Source: Pseudomonadota bacterium (GTDB lineage Bacteria; Myxococcota_A; Polyangia; Haliangiales; Haliangiaceae). Taken from it: a DNA stretch of 37,147 nt. The position numbers and the translations under genes are program-made. Positions 24,832 through 33,980 of the stretch are shown here, piece by piece. The stretch lies in assembly GCA_022360315.1 (NCBI GenBank), contig JAKSDA010000134.1:1-37147 (forward strand). The letters run 5' to 3'. Positions within the stretch are counted from its first letter, which is position 1, and every line of letters begins with the position of its first letter. Under the pieces are notes generated by a model. The model had not been told where the DNA came from and searched no databases. It saw nothing but the letters and a program-made list of their open reading frames with translations.

Positions 24832-26703
24832 TCATGGGGCTGTCACATCACGACCGTGCTGCCTGAACGGCATCGTCAACGTGTATGTTGGCCCCGCCAG
24901 CGTGCTCTGCACATCGAGCCCCGACTTGTGAAACACGTGGAGCATGGCGTTATTGGTCGTCAAGACCTCGGCGGTGAAACCCGGGATCCCATTTTGCCTG
25001 GCAATATCGATCAGGTGCGATAAAAGTGCCGTACCGAGCCCCTGTCCTTGCCAGTCATCGCGAATCGCAAAGGCGACGTCGGCATATCCGGTTGCCGGGT
25101 CCAGGTGATAGCGCCCGACCCCTAGCAATTCGCGCTCTTCCTGTTTCGGTTGCGTCTCGATGACAATGGCGACGTTCTTGGTGTCATCGACCTGCAAATA
25201 GTAGAGTAGCTTGTTGTGGGGCATCCGCGGAACTTCCGTCAGCCAGCGTCTATAGACGGTCTCCCGGGAAAAGTTGTAGAAGAGGTCACTCATCATTTGC
25301 TCGTCGGTCTCGCGAACTGGCCGGAGCAGCACCTCTTCTCCGCACTTGGCCTTGACTCGTTTGTTGTATGTCTCTGCACGAGTAGATCGTGGGGGGAACT
25401 GGTCCACGAAGACGTACCGCCTGTCTTTGGCCGCGTTTAGCAACTCAGTCCGAAAATCCGGATGCGCAACGGACAAAAGAGCCATGGTTCGCTCGCGGAT
25501 CGACTTGCCGTGCAAGTCCGCAATGCCGTATTCGGTGACAACATAATGCACATCTCCTCGTGATGTCACCACCCCGGCCCCTTCATTCAGAGTAGCCACG
25601 ATTTTACTCGTGGCGCCCTCGTGGACCGTTGAACGAATGGCGATGATCGGTTTACCGCCCGGACACATGGATGCGCCGCGGATAAAATCCACCTGCCCAC
25701 CGATTCCAGAATAGAACTTTGTCCCGATGGAATCGGAGCATACCTGGCCAGTGAGGTCGATTTGCAGAGCGCCGTTGATCGCCACCATCTTGTGCTGCTG
25801 GGCAATGTTGACGGGGTTGTTGATGTGGTTGGAAGGATGGAACGCGAATATTGGGTTGCGATTGACAAACTGGTAGGTCTTCCTGGCACCGAACGTGAAC
25901 GACGCAGATACTTTGCGCGGCTCGAGTGTCTTGTACCGGCCGGTCACGTTGCCATTCTCGATGAGCTCGACAATCCCATCCGGGAGCATTTCACTCCATA
26001 CGCCGAGGTCTTTCTTGTCGCGAAGCGCTGCAGTTACGGCGTCGGGGACCTGTCCAATGCCGACCTGAAGGGTCGCGCCGTCCTCCACCAGAGTAGCCAC
26101 ATGCCGGCCGATTTCGGTCGCGATCTCATCGGGCGGCTCCCGCTGCAGCACTGGAAGATCCGCGGACCGCTCTACCCACGCACTGATGTGATCCATCGGC
26201 ACGAAACCGGAACCATAGACGAAGGGCATCCGCGGGTTGATCTCGGCGATGACGATGCCAGCCGCGTCGATCGCGGCCAGCACAATGTCGACCGAAACCC
26301 CGACATTCACAAACCCGAAATCGTCCGGTGGCGTTACCTGAATCAGAGCGACGTCGATCGGCATCCGACGACGGCGAATCAAGTCCGGAATCTGCGACAA
26401 AAACACGGGTGTGTAGTCGGCCCGTCCCTGGTGCACTGCCTCACGTACATTGGACCCGATGAAAAAGGCATTGTGGCGAAAGCGGTTCATGTACTGAGGC
26501 TCGACATAAGGCGCCGGTCCAAGCGTCAGGAGGTGCACGATCGGGTTGTCTGCAAACCGCTGGTGTTGTGCTACCAGCTCTTCGACAAGCCCGCTGGGCT
26601 CCGCGGCCCCGGAACCGATGAAAATGTGCTTGCCCTTCGGGATCAACTCGATCGCCCGCGTAGTTGTTACTCGTTTCGATTTATAACGCTCTTGCCAATC
26701 CAT
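24832..26703 (-). CDS. acetyl-CoA hydrolase/CoA-transferase fused to GNAT acetyltransferase
   Basis: The 623-residue protein has two parts. Residues 1-430 are an acetyl-CoA hydrolase / 4-hydroxybutyrate CoA-transferase-type domain, with 'GSGAAEPSGLVEEL', 'GIGQVPDAV', the catalytic glutamate 238 in 'GVWSEMLPDG' and the late 'VVTEYGIADLHGKS'. Residues about 440-623 are a GNAT domain with the acetyl-CoA loop 'QGQGLGTALL'. This fused architecture is known in Deltaproteobacteria and other groups. It would transfer or hydrolyse acyl-CoA thioesters, and the GNAT domain may acetylate a protein or use the same CoA pool. The ATG at 26703 has AGGGGG five bases before it. The open frame continues upstream to 27174 but shows no family match there. 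Confidence 0.92.
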   Translation of the reverse strand: MDWQERYKSKRVTTTRAIELIPKGKHIFIGSGAAEPSGLVEELVAQHQRFADNPIVHLLTLGPAPYVEPQYMNRFRHNAFFIGSNVREAVHQGRADYTPVFLSQIPDLIRRRRMPIDVALIQVTPPDDFGFVNVGVSVDIVLAAIDAAGIVIAEINPRMPFVYGSGFVPMDHISAWVERSADLPVLQREPPDEIATEIGRHVATLVEDGATLQVGIGQVPDAVTAALRDKKDLGVWSEMLPDGIVELIENGNVTGRYKTLEPRKVSASFTFGARKTYQFVNRNPIFAFHPSNHINNPVNIAQQHKMVAINGALQIDLTGQVCSDSIGTKFYSGIGGQVDFIRGASMCPGGKPIIAIRSTVHEGATSKIVATLNEGAGVVTSRGDVHYVVTEYGIADLHGKSIRERTMALLSVAHPDFRTELLNAAKDRRYVFVDQFPPRSTRAETYNKRVKAKCGEEVLLRPVRETDEQMMSDLFYNFSRETVYRRWLTEVPRMPHNKLLYYLQVDDTKNVAIVIETQPKQEERELLGVGRYHLDPATGYADVAFAIRDDWQGQGLGTALLSHLIDIARQNGIPGFTAEVLTTNNAMLHVFHKSGLDVQSTLAGPTYTLTMPFRQHGRDVTAP

Positions 26704-27403
26704 GCTGCCCCCTGCGCGGCCTGTCGCCGCGGGACTGTTTGCGTGCACCGCGTGTCTCATCATGATGCACTCCAGGTGCCTTTCTACTGTTCCCACTGGG
26801 CATAATGCATTCGCTCTCAGTCTGCCAGTGCATCCGAGACAACGAGTGGTCGGGCCATATGTCCACAAGAATGCTAATTCTCGGTCGTCGCAACTGGCCT
26901 CGTTACATACTGGATGCTTCTTGCCCATAGTAGCCCGGATAATTACTCGGGCTGGTGATTGGGGTTGGAAATCGTTAGATTTTGGGGGATTAGGTGGCGT
27001 GAATGGCGGCCAGTGGCTGCGATTGGCTCGGTGTTGGTAGAACAAAAAGTGACACAGCGGAGCTACTACTGCGGGCGCACATGGCGCCATGTCGCGGCGT
27101 AGGGGTTGCTTCTTAAAACAACGTTCGATCTCGAACTCGAGTGCCAATTGCAACTCCCCTCCCTCCCATCCCATCCCGGATGGTGAACTTGAACAAAAAT
27201 CTGGCTGAGACTACGCTGCACTCTTGAATCCCGTCGGAGTGGATGCCGCTTCGTGGGCTTACTCAAAACGCGCACGGCCGGGCGAGTGCCATGCCATGCG
27301 CTGGGTGGCTCTCTCGATTTTCAAGGTTCTTTTCGGCATTTCTCCTTTCCTAGCGAGTCAGGCTTTCCTGGCGCACACTTCGCTCCGTCCCCAAAACGCC
27401 TTC
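26704..27403. other. 700-base intergenic region with a G-quadruplex-type motif
   Basis: No convincing gene lies between the acetyl-CoA hydrolase start and the end of the ectoine/ABC operon. Small frames on both strands lack family features. The minus strand holds five close G runs at 27156-27177. I see no clear terminator for the upstream operon and no strong promoter hexamer pair. Confidence 0.5.
27156..27177 (-). other. putative G-quadruplex motif
   Basis: On the minus strand five runs of three or four G are separated by one or two bases (GGGAT repeated, then GGGA units). This satisfies the usual G3+N1-7 rule with very short loops. It lies about 450 bases upstream of the acetyl-CoA hydrolase start and about 230 bases past the end of the ABC operon, so it could affect transcription through the gap. 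Confidence 0.6.
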
Positions 27404-28135
27404 TCACCGGTCTCGTAGTGCTTTGACAAAGCGGCGAGTGCGCTCGTGCTCTGGCGCGTCGAGAATCCGCGACGGCGGGCCATGTTCGAGAATGCGACCC
27501 TCGTGGAGAAACACGATGCGATCGGCGATCTCCCGTGCGAAGTCCATTTGATGGGTCACGATCAGCATTGTCATGTTGCCTTCAGATGCGAGACGGCGCA
27601 TGACACCGAGGACTTCACCGACGAGTTCCGGGTCGAGGGCAGAAGTGACCTCGTCGAACAGCATGATGCGGGGCCGCATTGCCAGAGCGCGAGCAATGGC
27701 GACGCGCTGCTGCTGGCCACCCGAGAGCTGGGCGGGCCGAGCCTCGGCCCGGTCTTCCAAGCCGACCATGCGCAAGAGGTCCATGGCCCGCGCGCGCGCC
27801 TGGGCAGCATCTTCCTTCAACACATGGATGGGCGCCTCCGTCACGTTGCGCAGGACGGTCATGTGTGGGAACAGATTGAACTGCTGAAATACCATACCAA
27901 CGTGCGAGCGCACTTTCGCCAGGTCACGCTCGCCCTGGATCTCGACGATACCGGCGTCGATGGCCTCCAGCGTCATCAATACACGCAAAATGGTCGATTT
28001 GCCCGAGCCGCTCGGGCCGATGAGCGCAAGTTTTTCGTTGGCCGGCACGTCTAGGTCGAGTTGGTCGAGGACAGTATGGTCTCCAAAACGCTTCACTACC
28101 CCGCGCATGCGGATGAGCAGCTCACGATCGGGCAA
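27404..28135 (-). CDS. ehuA: polar amino acid/ectoine-type ABC transporter ATPase
   Basis: The 243-residue ATPase is of the GlnQ/EhuA type. Walker A is 'GPSGSGKST', the Q-loop 'GMVFQQFNLFPHMT', the signature 'LSGGQQQR' and Walker B 'IMLFDEVTSALDPE', where 'TSALDPE' is typical of polar amino acid importers. It drives the two permeases encoded just upstream; its start overlaps the second permease by 14 bases. The Ehu name comes from the setting after ectABCD and the resemblance to the Sinorhizobium ectoine/hydroxyectoine importer. An ordinary amino acid importer cannot be excluded. It is the last gene of the operon. Confidence 0.85.
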   Translation of the reverse strand: MPDRELLIRMRGVVKRFGDHTVLDQLDLDVPANEKLALIGPSGSGKSTILRVLMTLEAIDAGIVEIQGERDLAKVRSHVGMVFQQFNLFPHMTVLRNVTEAPIHVLKEDAAQARARAMDLLRMVGLEDRAEARPAQLSGGQQQRVAIARALAMRPRIMLFDEVTSALDPELVGEVLGVMRRLASEGNMTMLIVTHQMDFAREIADRIVFLHEGRILEHGPPSRILDAPEHERTRRFVKALRDR

Positions 28136-28784
28136 GTCTCAACTCCAGGATGCGCACGCCAGCCGCAGAGATGGTGCTGAGCGCGAGAAACATGACACCG
28201 ACCAGCGTGAACGCCTCTAGGTAACGAAACGAACGCGAGCCCTCGATCTGCGCGACCTGCATGAGCTCGACCACGGTGATCGCCGAAAGCAATGGAGTCT
28301 CCTTGAATAGCGCCACCACATAGTTGCCGAGCGCTGGAATCACCGGCGGAATGGCCTGGGGCAGAACGATGGATAGCCAGGTCCGGCGGCGGGAGAATCC
28401 GAGCGCAACCGCGCCTTCCCACTGCTGTCGCGGCACGCTCTCGATACCGGCACGGTACACCTCGGACATATACGCCGCGTAGTGAACGCCCAGGCCAATG
28501 GCGCCTGTCTGCAGTGGCGAGAGGACCACACCCACCGAGGGCAAGACGAAGAATAGAAAGTAGAGCTGTACGAGCAGCGGCGTGCTGCGGATGAACTCGA
28601 CGACAACGGCCACAAACCAAGCCACGATACGCTGCCGCGACCGCCGACCGATGGCGAGTACGAGCCCGAGCAACGTGGCGATGACGGTCGCGAGCACGGT
28701 CGCCTGCACGGTTACAACCAGGCCGTCAAGGAGCCTCGGTGCAATCTCCCAGGTGTAGGACCAATCAAAAACCGGCTCGTCCAT
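28122..28784 (-). CDS. ehuD: ABC permease, polar amino acid/ectoine type (second)
   Basis: The 220-residue inner-membrane protein has the HisM/GlnP-type plan with about five spans: 'GLVVTVQATVLATVIATLLGLVLAI', 'FIRSTPLLVQLYFLFFVLP' region and the coupling motif 'EGAVALGFSRRRTWLSIVLPQA'. The ATG at 28784 has AGGGGAAG before it and overlaps the first permease by 20 bases, so translation is coupled. With the neighbouring permease it should form a heterodimeric channel. The ligand is inferred from the operon. Confidence 0.85.
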   Translation of the reverse strand: MDEPVFDWSYTWEIAPRLLDGLVVTVQATVLATVIATLLGLVLAIGRRSRQRIVAWFVAVVVEFIRSTPLLVQLYFLFFVLPSVGVVLSPLQTGAIGLGVHYAAYMSEVYRAGIESVPRQQWEGAVALGFSRRRTWLSIVLPQAIPPVIPALGNYVVALFKETPLLSAITVVELMQVAQIEGSRSFRYLEAFTLVGVMFLALSTISAAGVRILELRLARS

Positions 28785-29430
28785 GGCTTCCCCTGGCAGC
28801 TGCAAGTCGGCGCTCCAGCACGCGCACACCGGCGGTGATACACAACGCAATGGCGAAATACATCACCAGCACGAGGCTGAAAATTTCTCCGGTGCGCAGG
28901 GTGTCATCGCGCAGCACGCGGGCCTGAAACGTGAGGTCAGAGAGCGTCACGAGGGATACGAGTGCGGTGTTCTTGAGCAGCTCGATCAGCAAGTTGCCCA
29001 GCGGCGGCAGGGTGGCCGGCAGTGCTTGCGGCAAGACGATGCGCCACAGCGTCAGGCGCGGAGAGAATCCCAGGGCCCGCGCGGCCTCCCCCTGCGTGCG
29101 CGGTACCGCTTCTACTGCCCCGCGCACGACCTCGGCACCATAAGCACCGGTGTTGAGAGCGAGCACAGTAATGGCAGCAGTCATAGCATCGAGCTCGACG
29201 CCAACCAGCGGCAGCGCAAAATATACCCAGAACAGCTGAACAAGGGCCGAGGTACCCCGAAATACTGCCACGTAGCCGCGCACCAACGAGCGCAGCATCA
29301 GGCTGGACGTGGCCCGGGCTAGGCCGGCCGCGAATGCCAGTAATACGCCGATGGCCGCGGCCGGTACCGCAACCGACACGGTCACGACGAGACCGCCGAC
29401 GAGCGGCGGTAGCAGGTCAAATAGAGCCAT
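28765..29430 (-). CDS. ehuC: ABC permease, polar amino acid/ectoine type (first)
   Basis: The 221-residue permease has the same HisM/GlnP plan, with 'GLVVTVSVAVPAAAIGVLL', 'FRGTSALVQLFWVYFALP' and the coupling motif 'GEAARALGFSPRLTLWRIVLP'. I start it at ATG 29430, eight bases past the stop of the binding-protein gene; a GTG at 29454 would overlap that gene. Neither has a strong ribosome site, which fits coupling to the upstream gene. It pairs with the second permease in the inner membrane. Confidence 0.84.
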   Translation of the reverse strand: MALFDLLPPLVGGLVVTVSVAVPAAAIGVLLAFAAGLARATSSLMLRSLVRGYVAVFRGTSALVQLFWVYFALPLVGVELDAMTAAITVLALNTGAYGAEVVRGAVEAVPRTQGEAARALGFSPRLTLWRIVLPQALPATLPPLGNLLIELLKNTALVSLVTLSDLTFQARVLRDDTLRTGEIFSLVLVMYFAIALCITAGVRVLERRLAAARGSHGRAGF

Positions 29431-29438
29431 CGCGCCGA

Positions 29439-30311
29439 CTATTGCGCAGCGCACAGGGCCGCGGTGGTCACCCCCGTGGGCAGGTCATCGCGGGTGAAGC
29501 CGAATGACTGCATGATCGCCACGTGTGCGTCCGATCCGATGAACGCCGTAAGCTTTTGGTTGAACGCGGCCAACAGCGCAGTGTCGCGGCGGCGAAACGC
29601 AAAGGCACCACATCCACGAGCCGGTTTGCCGTCGATGACGGGATCCCTGAACGGAGTCGCGCGCATCAGCGCACCGTCGCCGGCTTTTTTCAGCAAGTCG
29701 TTGATGGTGAGGCTGGTGCCGGCAAACGCGTCGACCCGCCCGGCCTGAACTCCGGCCAGGGCGCTGGGAGCGTCGGGAAAGATCACTATGCGCGCGGCTG
29801 GAACGCCGAGCTTTTCGGCATACCCCTGCTCCACGGTGCCGCGAACCACGCCCAGCCGAGCGCGCTCGCTCTTCGCTACATCCCGGTAGGAATGCAGGCC
29901 CTGCGGGTTGCCCGCCTTGACCGCGAACGCCTGGCCAATGCAATAAGTCGGTTCGGAGAACGCCACCTCTTTGCATCGCGCGGGGGTGACGTACATACCC
30001 GCGGCGACAAAGTCGAACCGGCCGGCCTTGAGACCTGGGACCAGCGACCCGAACTCGGTGAGCACGCCCTCGACCTCGGGTACCCCCATCTGGTGCAGCA
30101 CCGCGCGCGCGATCTCGGGCGCCTCGCCGGTGAGCTTGCCGGTATCGTTGGCGACATAAGCATACGGGCTCTCGTTGGCGTAGCCGACCTTCGCCACCCC
30201 GCGCTTGCGCAACTCGTCCGTGGTCGCATGCGGAGAATCGGAACTGCACGCCGCCACGGCTGCCGCGAGGAGTACCGCGACCCCGAAGACAGTCGCGCTC
30301 CTCTGAAACAT
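29439..30311 (-). CDS. ehuB: ABC substrate-binding lipoprotein, ectoine/polar amino acid type
   Basis: The 290-residue protein starts with a lipoprotein signal ('VAVLLAAAVAAC', cysteine followed by SSDS) and is probably attached to a membrane facing the periplasm. The mature part is a family 3 solute-binding fold: 'GVAKVGYANESPYAY', 'EAPEIARAVLHQMG', 'VPGLKAGRFDFVAAGMYVTPARC', and 'ALAGVQAGRVDAFAG'. EhuB proteins look like this, including the 'MYVTPARC' region, and bind ectoine and hydroxyectoine. Ligand residues cannot be confirmed by eye. An upstream extension of the frame to 30476 overlaps ectD and is rejected. The gap to ectD is 79 bases. Confidence 0.85.
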   Translation of the reverse strand: MFQRSATVFGVAVLLAAAVAACSSDSPHATTDELRKRGVAKVGYANESPYAYVANDTGKLTGEAPEIARAVLHQMGVPEVEGVLTEFGSLVPGLKAGRFDFVAAGMYVTPARCKEVAFSEPTYCIGQAFAVKAGNPQGLHSYRDVAKSERARLGVVRGTVEQGYAEKLGVPAARIVIFPDAPSALAGVQAGRVDAFAGTSLTINDLLKKAGDGALMRATPFRDPVIDGKPARGCGAFAFRRRDTALLAAFNQKLTAFIGSDAHVAIMQSFGFTRDDLPTGVTTAALCAAQ

Positions 30312-30390
30312 CGGGTCGAGTCGTGAGCCGGCAATGGTGCCGCCATTGCTCGAGCGCCGGAGTGGCGCCGGGAGTTTCTCGAACTGCGCG

Positions 30391-31287
30391 CTATTCTGGC
30401 TGTACTGGGTCAAAATGTTGGCTCGCAATAAATGATGGTCGCCGTGGAATGTTGCCGAAGGGCTCGACGGCCGCATTGTTCACACTGTTATAGACAACGA
30501 ACAAGTTGGTTCGCGGTTTCGGCGATAGATTGCTGCCCGAGCCGTGCATCAGATTGCAGTCGAACAACAGGATGGAGCCGGCCGGGCCGGTGGGGGCTGC
30601 GATGCCACCATACTCCACCAGACGCCGCAAGCTGTCGTCGTCGGGAACGCCGTATTTCTGCACGCGCAGAGATTGCTTGTAATGATCGGCGGGCGTCTCC
30701 CCCACGCAGCTCACATAGGTCCGATGCGATTCGGGGACGACCATGAGCGGGCCGTTGAAGGCATCGTTGTCGGTCAAGTTCACCGCCAAGCTGAGCGCGC
30801 GCATGCGCGGCAATCCGTCCTCGATGTGCCAGGTCTCGAAGTCCGAGTGCCAGTAGAACTCGCGGCCCCGAAACGCCGGCTTGTAGTTCACCCGACTCTG
30901 GTGGACGTAGACGTCACCGCCCAGCAACTGCTGGACAATGGCCAGGACACGGCCGTTGCGCACTAGCTTGGCGACGAGCGGAGATAGCTCGTGCACGCGA
31001 AACACCGATCGAATGGTATCGCTGCCAGGCTCCCGGATCGTCTCCTCGAGCGCGGTGATCGCGGGGTCGGCGCGCAATCGAAGCGCCTCTTGCTGGAGTG
31101 GTGTGACCTCGTCCTGGGCCAAAAATTCGGGTAAGAACAGATATCCCGCCCGCTCGTACTGAGCGATCTGTACCGGAGAGAGCGGCCCCGATGTGCCGTA
31201 GATAACCGGGTCTCGGCGGGGCAGGAACCGCGACTCCCCGTCTACCCGCGACGGGTATACGTCGTCACTGCGAACCTGCGCCGGCAT
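30391..31287 (-). CDS. ectD: ectoine 5-hydroxylase
   Basis: EctD is a non-haem iron, 2-oxoglutarate-dependent dioxygenase that converts ectoine to 5-hydroxyectoine. The 298-residue product has the EctD signature around '[11 protein letters not shown]' and 'EDGLPRMRA'. Iron ligands read as H147, D149 and H248 ('[10 protein letters not shown]'), at nearly the same positions as in characterised EctD. Length is normal. The ATG at 31287 has GAGGAG six bases upstream and overlaps ectC by 23 bases. Its presence means the cell makes hydroxyectoine as well as ectoine. Confidence 0.96.
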   Translation of the reverse strand: MPAQVRSDDVYPSRVDGESRFLPRRDPVIYGTSGPLSPVQIAQYERAGYLFLPEFLAQDEVTPLQQEALRLRADPAITALEETIREPGSDTIRSVFRVHELSPLVAKLVRNGRVLAIVQQLLGGDVYVHQSRVNYKPAFRGREFYWHSDFETWHIEDGLPRMRALSLAVNLTDNDAFNGPLMVVPESHRTYVSCVGETPADHYKQSLRVQKYGVPDDDSLRRLVEYGGIAAPTGPAGSILLFDCNLMHGSGSNLSPKPRTNLFVVYNSVNNAAVEPFGNIPRRPSFIASQHFDPVQPE

Positions 31288-31693
31288 GGTGGCTCCTCGG
31301 CGATGGCTCCTCGGTGATGAGCGGATACACCCCATCGCTATCGTGCGTCTCCTGCCCGGTCAGCGGTGGATTGAAGACACAGACCATCCGCATGCGAGTG
31401 CGCGCGCGCAGTATGTGCTTCTCGTTGCCATTCAACGCGTACACAGTGCCCGCACCAATCGGGTGGACCGTGCCGTCGGCCAAATCCTCGACTTCGCCCT
31501 CACCCTCGATGCAATACACAGCCTCAAGGTGATGTGCGTACCACATGCGGGTTTCAGTGCCGGCGCGAATCGTGGTGTCGTGGAGGGAGAAACCCATTCC
31601 GTCCGACTGCAACAACAACCGGCGGCTGTTCCAGTTTTCCGCGCGCACGTCGCGCTCGGTTCCCACGATATCGTCTAGTGTACGCACGATCAT
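31265..31693 (-). CDS. ectC: ectoine synthase
   Basis: EctC is a cupin-fold enzyme that cyclises N-gamma-acetyl-diaminobutyrate to ectoine in the cytoplasm. The 142-residue product begins '[16 protein letters not shown]' and shows the family residues in '[16 protein letters not shown]', '[20 protein letters not shown]' region and '[16 protein letters not shown]'. The ATG overlaps the ectB stop as ATGA, with GGAGG seven bases upstream, so synthesis is coupled. The C terminus extends a little beyond the usual 130 residues. A much longer frame upstream is the shadow of ectB. Confidence 0.96.
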   Translation of the reverse strand: MIVRTLDDIVGTERDVRAENWNSRRLLLQSDGMGFSLHDTTIRAGTETRMWYAHHLEAVYCIEGEGEVEDLADGTVHPIGAGTVYALNGNEKHILRARTRMRMVCVFNPPLTGQETHDSDGVYPLITEEPSPRSHHAGAGSQ

Positions 31694-32982
31694 ATGGTGG
31701 CCTCCATGGCGGCAAAGGTATTGTGTGGCATCGTGTCTACTACCGCTCGCACGCTGTCGCGAACGATCTGAAGTCCCTCGCTCAGCTGTTCCGCATCGAT
31801 TACTAGCGGTGGCATGACCTTGACCACGTTGTCGTCCGGCCCCGCTGTCTCTATGATCAGCTGGCGAGAAAACGCCTCGCGGACCACCTGCGCCGCTATG
31901 CCGGGCGTGGGGCAGGCGATGCCATTGATGAGTCCGAGGCCGCGAACCTCGCCCTGCAGTTGCGGATGGTCCTCGACCACGGCGTCGAGTACGGATCGGA
32001 CCAGCTCTCCTTTGCGCGCTGTCTCGCGTGGCAGGGTGTCGTCTTTCCAATAGGACAGTGCAGCGGTAGCGGACACAAATGCCAGATTGTGACCACGGAA
32101 TGTGCCATTGTGCTCACCGGGCTCCCACACGTCGAGCTCCGGCTTGATCAGCAATACCGAGAGGGGAAGTCCGTACCCCGACAGCGATTTGGATAGACAT
32201 ACCAGATCGGGCTCGATGCCGGCGCGCTCGAACGAGAAGAACGGACCAGTGCGACCGCATCCGGCCTGAATATCGTCGACGATGATCAGAATTTCGTGAC
32301 CGCGGGCGAGAGCTGCGAGACCGCGCAACCACTGCTCGCTGGCCACATTGATGCCGCCCTCGGCCTGCACGGTCTCCAGGATGATCGCGGCCGGCTTGTC
32401 CACCCCGCTGCCGTCATCGGCGACCATGGTATCCAGATAGGCCAGCGAATCGAGCTCGTCCTCAAAATAGTTGCAATACGGCATGACCACGCTGTGGGTG
32501 AGCGGAACGCCAGCGCCATGGCGCTTGAACGAATTGCCGGTGATCGACAGCGCACCCAGGGTCATGCCGTGGAACGCATTGGTGAACGACACGATCGTGT
32601 GTCGGCCGGTAATCTTGCGCGCGAGCTTCAGCGCGGCTTCCACCGAATTGGTGCCAGTCGGTCCGGGAAACTGCACTTTGTACTCCAAGCCACGCGGCTC
32701 TAACACGACATCGTGGAACCTCTGCAGAAATTCGCCTTTTGCCGCAGTCGCCATGTCCAGGCTGTGTACGACGCCGTTGTGTTGAATGTAGGCGACCAGC
32801 GCCGCGCGCATGGCCGGGTCGTTATGCCCGTAATTGAGCGCGCCCGCACCCGCGAAAAAGTCCAGGTATCGCCGCCCGTCGACATCGAACAGCTCACTGC
32901 CCTCGGCCCGATCGAACACCGCCGGAAACATGCGGCTATATCCGCGGACCTCCGATTCCATCGCTTCAAATACCTGCAACAT
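31690..32982 (-). CDS. ectB: diaminobutyrate-2-oxoglutarate transaminase
   Basis: EctB makes L-2,4-diaminobutyrate from aspartate beta-semialdehyde and glutamate with pyridoxal phosphate. The 430-residue product is a class III aminotransferase: '[15 protein letters not shown]', '[15 protein letters not shown]', '[14 protein letters not shown]', the cofactor aspartate in '[14 protein letters not shown]' and the Schiff-base lysine 265 in '[12 protein letters not shown]'. Length matches the family. The ATG at 32982 is preceded by AAAGGAG and overlaps ectA by 17 bases. The pathway-specific aspartokinase (ask_ect) seen in some clusters is absent here. Confidence 0.97.
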   Translation of the reverse strand: MLQVFEAMESEVRGYSRMFPAVFDRAEGSELFDVDGRRYLDFFAGAGALNYGHNDPAMRAALVAYIQHNGVVHSLDMATAAKGEFLQRFHDVVLEPRGLEYKVQFPGPTGTNSVEAALKLARKITGRHTIVSFTNAFHGMTLGALSITGNSFKRHGAGVPLTHSVVMPYCNYFEDELDSLAYLDTMVADDGSGVDKPAAIILETVQAEGGINVASEQWLRGLAALARGHEILIIVDDIQAGCGRTGPFFSFERAGIEPDLVCLSKSLSGYGLPLSVLLIKPELDVWEPGEHNGTFRGHNLAFVSATAALSYWKDDTLPRETARKGELVRSVLDAVVEDHPQLQGEVRGLGLINGIACPTPGIAAQVVREAFSRQLIIETAGPDDNVVKVMPPLVIDAEQLSEGLQIVRDSVRAVVDTMPHNTFAAMEATI

Positions 32983-33523
32983 TGTCTCCTTTCGCAATGT
33001 TCATTCTCGAACCAATGGGGCCGATGCGCAGCAGGTGCTCGGCCTCATGGTTGCCGTTGGGGAATAGCTCGCGGCCGTATCGTTCGCTCTGCACAATCGC
33101 CGCCTCGTGCTGGCGTGCAAACGCCGCGAACAGCGCCCGTGAGGGCGCGTTGGTGAGGGTGACCGTCGCTTCCAGGAATTTCACCGAAGCACACGACGGC
33201 ATTGCTACCAGATGGTTCAGCATCTCGAGCCCGATGCCCTGCCCACGAAACCGCTCGGCGACCCCAACCTGCCAGATGAATATAGTATCCATGTGGGCTG
33301 GTGGAACAAAACTTAGCACAAATCCGACAAGAATCCCTTCCTGTTCGGCGGCAATACATGTATCGCGAAAGCGATCGCAGAGCAGTAGATACATGTACGC
33401 AGAGTTCGTATCTAACCGCCCGGATTCACGGACTACCTGCCAGATAGCAGCTCCGTCAGCGAGATCACATCGCCGAAATTTAGTCTCGGGCCCAGTAACT
33501 ATTAATCGGCTAGTAGCTTCCAA
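32966..33523 (-). CDS. ectA: L-2,4-diaminobutyric acid acetyltransferase
   Basis: EctA acetylates diaminobutyrate at the gamma nitrogen using acetyl-CoA. The 185-residue GNAT enzyme shows 'SGRLDTNSAYMYLLLCDRF', 'FIWQVGVAERFRGQGIG' with the acetyl-CoA loop 'RGQGIG', and 'EATVTLTNAPSRALF', all typical of EctA. No ATG or GTG fits; the only start that keeps the N-terminal family residues is TTG at 33523, with no clear ribosome site. This may keep expression low or depend on the upstream merR gene. The gap to merR is 43 bases. Confidence 0.93.
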   Translation of the reverse strand: MEATSRLIVTGPETKFRRCDLADGAAIWQVVRESGRLDTNSAYMYLLLCDRFRDTCIAAEQEGILVGFVLSFVPPAHMDTIFIWQVGVAERFRGQGIGLEMLNHLVAMPSCASVKFLEATVTLTNAPSRALFAAFARQHEAAIVQSERYGRELFPNGNHEAEHLLRIGPIGSRMNIAKGDNVAGI

Positions 33524-33542
33524 TGCGTCGCATGGATAACAT

Positions 33543-33564
33543 ACTTACCTACGGGAGGGAAGGT
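33543..33564. promoter_or_regulatory. imperfect dyad between merR and ectA
   Basis: ACTTACCT and GGGAAGGT flank a six-base centre, with five of eight positions symmetrical and ACCT/AGGT inside. It resembles MerR-type operators in outline only. No -35/-10 pair with the long spacer typical of MerR promoters is evident around it. Confidence 0.25.
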
Positions 33565-33566
33565 TT

Positions 33567-33980
33567 CTACTTCTCAATCACCACTAGTCCGTTGCCTATC
33601 GCTGGGGTTGGCTCCTCCTCGAGCGCGGCCACAACTTCTTCCGATCCGCGCTCCATAAGCTCCTTCTGGTCCTCGGGCAAGTTTTCCACAGCCTGCTCGA
33701 CTCGATGCACGATCCGCTGCCATCCGTCCTCGGCGAGATGCGGCAAAAGCTCGAGAATGACTTGCACTCCCGCGATATTCACCTTGCGAACGTGAGTTAG
33801 GTAGTGGATGACCTCGAGCTTTTCGACATCTCGCTGCGAGTAGAGTCGTCGCTGTCCATCCGAGCGGGCTGGGATCACCAGCCCACTTTTCTCGTACAGG
33901 CGCAAGACTTTCTGAGGGCATTCCAGGATCTCGGCGACGGTCGAGATCGGAAATAGCGGTTTTTCAGGGTCGATGCGCAT
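33567..33980 (-). CDS. MerR-family transcriptional regulator
   Basis: The 137-residue protein has an N-terminal MerR winged helix: 'FPISTVAEILECPQKVLRLYE', 'SGLVIPARSDGQRRLYSQRDV', then 'LTHVRKVNIAGVQVILEL', which is closest to the HspR-like group. A coiled-coil dimer helix and an acidic tail follow. It lacks the cysteine pairs of metal or redox sensors. The ATG overlaps the sulfatase stop as TAATG, so the two are coupled, and ectA follows. It is a candidate regulator of its own operon. Known ect clusters more often carry the MarR-type EctR1, so a MerR here is unusual. Confidence 0.87.
   Translation of the reverse strand: MRIDPEKPLFPISTVAEILECPQKVLRLYEKSGLVIPARSDGQRRLYSQRDVEKLEVIHYLTHVRKVNIAGVQVILELLPHLAEDGWQRIVHRVEQAVENLPEDQKELMERGSEEVVAALEEEPTPAIGNGLVVIEK

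Noticed and set aside
26704..27174. 157-residue extension of the acetyl-CoA hydrolase
   Set aside because: The family begins at 26703 with a strong ribosome site. The extension has no family match and is rich in Pro, His and Cys.
31694..32050. N-terminal extension of ectC
   Set aside because: The extra 119 residues are a shifted-frame shadow of ectB, full of Arg, Gly and His. EctC starts at the ATGA overlap.
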